13,066 nucleotides of DNA from RYN-433 sp036558265 (GTDB lineage Bacteria; Planctomycetota; Phycisphaerae; Tepidisphaerales; Tepidisphaeraceae), in assembly GCA_036558265.1 (NCBI GenBank), contig DATBFY010000269.1, positions 1 through 13,066 of the forward strand, in the 5' to 3' direction. The notes under the pieces are model-generated. The model saw only the letters and a list, made by a program, of their open reading frames with translations, had not been told where the DNA came from and made no database searches. Positions 12,851-13,066 of this stretch are shown in pieces. The translations under genes were made by a program, and so were the position numbers. Numbering within the stretch: position 1 is the first letter of the stretch; each line of letters begins with the position of its first letter.

Positions 12851-13066
12851 ATGGGACGAATTTCCACTGGTATTGGCCTGGTCAGCGGGATCAATTCCAA
12901 AGACATCATCGATCAGTTGATGGCGATCGAGCAGCGGCCCAAGGACCTGCTGCAAACGCGCGTGGACTCGACGAACCAGCAGAAGCTGGCATTCACCGAC
13001 CTGATCACGCGGCTGTCGTCGATCAAGGTGTTCGGGCAGTCGATCGAGAAGCCGCAGACCTTCGCT
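12851..13066 (+). CDS. fliD: Flagellar hook-associated protein 2 (filament cap), partial N-terminus
   Basis: The first 72 codons, open to the right edge. The start MGRISTGIGLVSGINSKDII and the following DQLMAIEQRPKDLLQ match the conserved FliD N-terminus (pattern S-G-L-V-S-G-I-D-x-x-x-I-I-D-Q-L-M-x-I-E-x-x-P), which forms the D0 coiled-coil part of the filament cap. FliD is exported through the flagellar type III apparatus and helps flagellin to polymerise at the filament tip. It is divergent from rph with 186 nt between. No SD is seen before ATG 12851. Presence of fliD says the organism is, at some stage, flagellated, as many planctomycete swarmer cells are. The rest of the gene and any flagellar neighbours lie beyond the window. 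Confidence 0.88.
   Translation, partial: MGRISTGIGLVSGINSKDIIDQLMAIEQRPKDLLQTRVDSTNQQKLAFTDLITRLSSIKVFGQSIEKPQTFA

Noticed and set aside
1..13066. CRISPR array, tRNA, rRNA, transposase, toxin-antitoxin or phage genes
   Set aside because: Looked for on both strands; none of the diagnostic repeats or protein motifs were seen.

Overview
The window is a high-GC bacterial chromosomal segment that most resembles the Planctomycetota, probably a Phycisphaerae-type organism; no rRNA or other marker fixes the taxonomy. The pointers are a LEPR-xLL-like N-terminal motif on a small secreted-looking protein (9338-9913), a Tat-type Gfo/Idh/MocA oxidoreductase, a secreted PQQ-like beta-propeller, a CBM9-like lipoprotein, a flagellar FliD, and several genes without Shine-Dalgarno (SD) sequences. 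I see no transposase, integrase, phage gene, CRISPR array, tRNA or rRNA.

Region 1 (1-5118, minus strand) is a tightly packed, apparently co-directional cluster. In transcription order it holds two very small membrane proteins (58 and 67 aa), a secreted PQQ-like propeller, a D-threonine aldolase/D-serine dehydratase-fold PLP enzyme whose ATG overlaps the propeller stop as ATGA, an M19 membrane-dipeptidase-type enzyme, a RidA-type enamine/imine deaminase, and a CBM9-like lipoprotein cut by the window edge. The three middle enzymes suggest one cytoplasmic route: the dipeptidase releases D-configured residues, the PLP enzyme cleaves or dehydrates a D-hydroxy amino acid, and RidA clears reactive enamine by-products. 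This is inferred from families and gene order.

Region 2 (5119-6792, plus strand) is divergent. It has a protein made almost wholly of nine exact 34-residue TPR units, followed by a small cupin, probably one transcription unit. Imperfect direct repeats lie in the divergent promoter region.

Region 3 (6793-9913) starts with 418 bp of non-coding DNA holding short hairpins and a MITE-like imperfect inverted repeat. Then come a secreted two-domain alpha/beta-hydrolase whose second domain has lost the nucleophile, a hairpin with a seven-T tract, and the LEPR-xLL/His-rich/coiled-coil protein.

Region 4 (9914-12664, minus strand) has RNase PH (rph), the Tat-exported Gfo/Idh/MocA oxidoreductase, a strong hairpin flanked by two heptamer repeat tracts, and a 51-aa membrane protein. 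Region 5 (12665-13066) is a divergent spacer with candidate promoter elements and the first 72 codons of fliD.

No clearly new defence or mobile system is visible. The points most worth a second look are the D-amino-acid/dipeptide cluster with its small membrane proteins, the duplicated hydrolase with a dead second half, the small LEPR-xLL coiled-coil protein, and the two structured repeat elements (7042-7134 and 10234-10324).
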